Origin: MWAR01 sp035388825
Lineage (GTDB): Bacteria > Muiribacteriota > Ozemobacteria > Ozemobacterales > Ozemobacteraceae
Reading direction: 5' to 3'
Assembly (NCBI GenBank): GCA_035388825.1
Contig: DAOOQQ010000020.1
Coordinates: 1-64,000 of the forward strand
Length of the DNA: 64,000 nt
The position numbers and the translations under genes are program-made. Under the pieces are notes generated by a model. It did not search any database. It was not told the DNA's origin and saw nothing but the letters and a program-made list of their open reading frames with translations. Each line of letters opens with the position of its first letter. Positions within the stretch are counted from its first letter, which is position 1. Positions 62,823-64,000 of the stretch are shown here, piece by piece.

Positions 62823-63411
62823 CATCGACGATCCGCTCGAAACACCGTCCAACCCTGTTCCAGACCCTGCCCCCGGCACCGCCGGCCGCTCGTTCGACTG
62901 GGGTCCGCCCGTCGCCGGCCCTTCGGAGGGCATCAAGGAATGGGCGGTCTATGGACTGATCGTCGTGCTCGTTTCCCTGGTGGGCTGGTTCCTCATCGAT
63001 ACGGCCCCGGATATGCCTCGCACCTCCTCCGAAGAGGCTGCCGACGAGGCCGTTCCCGCCGACGCAACCACCGCGCCGCCCGCCGTCGCACCGCCCGCTC
63101 CGGTCACCCGGCCGACCGTCACGGCCGGCGAGCCCGTTCCCGTCGTCACGAAGCCCCGGTTCCACGTCCAGTTGGGCGCCTTCGGGGATGAGGAGACGGC
63201 CCGCTCGACCGGCGACGCCCTGAAAAAGAAGGGGTTCGACGCGGCGATCATGGCCCCCGACGACCAGTACGAGATGTATCGTGTGCTGATGGGCCCCTTC
63301 GATCGTGAAGACGAGGCCGAGGCCCTCGCGCGCAAACTCAACGAACTCGACTTCCCCTGTTTCGTGATAGAATCCGCCTACGTCCAGAATCGAGAGGAGG
63401 AGGCCCCGTGA
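62815..63411 (+). CDS. SPOR-domain membrane protein
   Basis: The 198-aa protein overlaps the AmrS stop by 8 bp. A transmembrane helix lies at about 42-62 (VYGLIVVLVSLVGWFLI), followed by an Ala/Pro/Thr-rich linker (about 70-115). A SPOR domain at about 118-190 (FHVQLGAFGDEETARSTGDA) binds denuded glycan strands of septal peptidoglycan. It is probably a cell-division protein. It overlaps the permease gene (GTGA). Confidence 0.85.
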   Translation: MTDIDDPLETPSNPVPDPAPGTAGRSFDWGPPVAGPSEGIKEWAVYGLIVVLVSLVGWFLIDTAPDMPRTSSEEAADEAVPADATTAPPAVAPPAPVTRPTVTAGEPVPVVTKPRFHVQLGAFGDEETARSTGDALKKKGFDAAIMAPDDQYEMYRVLMGPFDREDEAEALARKLNELDFPCFVIESAYVQNREEEAP

Positions 63412-64000
63412 GCGCTCCGCAGAATTCCCGGGAAACGGCGAGCTCGCTGCTGTTCTTGTCCCCGTTTCTCATCCTGTTCTCGGTGTTCCTGCTCTTCCCG
63501 ATTCTCTACTCGCTGTATCTGAGTTTCTATGATTCGTCCCAGGGCTTTGGTCTGACGAACCTGCGATGGGTCGGCCTTTCGAATTACTTCCAGATCCTCG
63601 GCATCCACTGGGAAGGCGGCGCCTGGAAGTTCAACGATCCCGCCTTCTGGTGGTCGCTCGCCGTGACATTCCTCTACGGCGGCCTCAGCATCCCGCTCGG
63701 GATCGCTGCCGCACTGTTCCTGGCGCTGTTGTTGAATAACAAACTCTATGGAAAGAGCTTCTTCCGGAGTGCCTTCTTCCTGCCCAACATCCTCGACATG
63801 CTCGTGGTGGGCGTCATCTGGACCCTCATCTACGCGCCGAAATACGGGGCCCTCGCCCAGATCTCTTCGGCGATTCTGGGCCCCGAGCAGTTCTTCAACA
63901 AGGTCGGCCCGCTCGCCAGCCCCTACACGGCACTGCCGGCCATCGTGTTCGCGATGGTGCTCAAAGGGGCCGGCTTCGGCATGGTGCTGTTCCTCGCGGC
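63408..64000 (+). CDS. Sugar ABC transporter permease, MalF-type (incomplete)
   Basis: Only the first about 197 codons lie in the window. Translation gives SLLFLSPFLILFSVFLLFP and SLYLSFYDS, then WVGLSNYF and SFFRSAFFLPNILDMLVVGV, typical of the MalF-like inner-membrane subunit. GAGAGGAGGAGG precedes the GTG, which overlaps the previous stop (GTGA). The solute-binding protein and ATPase would lie outside the window. Confidence 0.88.
   Translation, partial: MSAPQNSRETASSLLFLSPFLILFSVFLLFPILYSLYLSFYDSSQGFGLTNLRWVGLSNYFQILGIHWEGGAWKFNDPAFWWSLAVTFLYGGLSIPLGIAAALFLALLLNNKLYGKSFFRSAFFLPNILDMLVVGVIWTLIYAPKYGALAQISSAILGPEQFFNKVGPLASPYTALPAIVFAMVLKGAGFGMVLFLA

Noticed and set aside
1..64000. tRNA, rRNA and insertion sequences
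   Set aside because: No TPsiC-type arms, rRNA core motifs or transposase frames with terminal inverted repeats were seen.

Overview
The window reads as chromosome from a GC-rich, double-membraned bacterium. It carries an outer-membrane beta-barrel, a lipoprotein with a canonical lipobox, many Sec signal peptides, a MoxR/DUF58/BatA envelope operon and a SlyD-type FKBP. No rRNA, tRNA, IS element or CRISPR array was recognised. The gene mix (DUF4175/DUF4159 with MoxR, a secreted 'AsnB-like' protein, HEAT and TPR repeat proteins) suggests a poorly sampled lineage such as Riflebacteria/Ozemobacteria or a planctomycete-like group. That placement is inference and weak.

Layout. 1-7.0 kb: three translationally coupled genes for exported proteins (giant coiled-coil/beta protein, small secreted protein, outer-membrane barrel). 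7.0-10.8 kb: a lower-GC accessory segment with a transglutaminase-like secreted protein and a small secreted partner. 10.8-13.5 kb: RecQ with a tandem repeat at its 5' end and an unusual zinc loop, then a HicAB toxin-antitoxin pair. 13.5-20 kb: membrane protein, MscS channel, cation/proton antiporter, Fe-S protein and radical SAM protein. 20-25 kb: two large unknown membrane proteins, a 57-residue protein and an Smr protein. 25-31.6 kb: secreted Ala/Pro-rich protein, polytopic membrane protein, PHP phosphoesterase, and an ACT plus DUF711 pair. 31.8-38.1 kb: lipoprotein, ribbon-helix-helix/PemK toxin-antitoxin pair, Gln/Ser/Gly-rich secreted protein, (alpha/alpha)6-like membrane protein and NlpC/P60-like secreted protein. 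38.2-45.9 kb: SlyD, HEAT protein, degenerate M48-like protein, OPT transporter and two small unknowns. 61.7 down to 45.8 kb on the minus strand: one long operon MoxR - DUF58 - BatA - vWA - DUF4159 - DUF4175 - TPR - AsnB-like - M48, mostly with overlapping stop/start codons. 61.8 kb to the end: AmrS-like radical SAM, SPOR protein and the start of a sugar ABC permease.

The most unusual signal is not a gene. From about 10.7 kb onward, short (about 20-60 bp) AT-rich patches full of ATA, TAT, AAT and AAA codons interrupt otherwise GC-rich genes, roughly one per gene. Several lie over residues that are conserved in their family, so the signal appears to act at the nucleotide level. Other points of note are a probable CTG start codon overlapping a stop (CTGA), a 60-bp in-frame tandem repeat at the 5' end of recQ, a compositionally chimeric secreted protein, a dead M48-like protein with an operator-like palindrome in its promoter, and dispersed intergenic repeat families.
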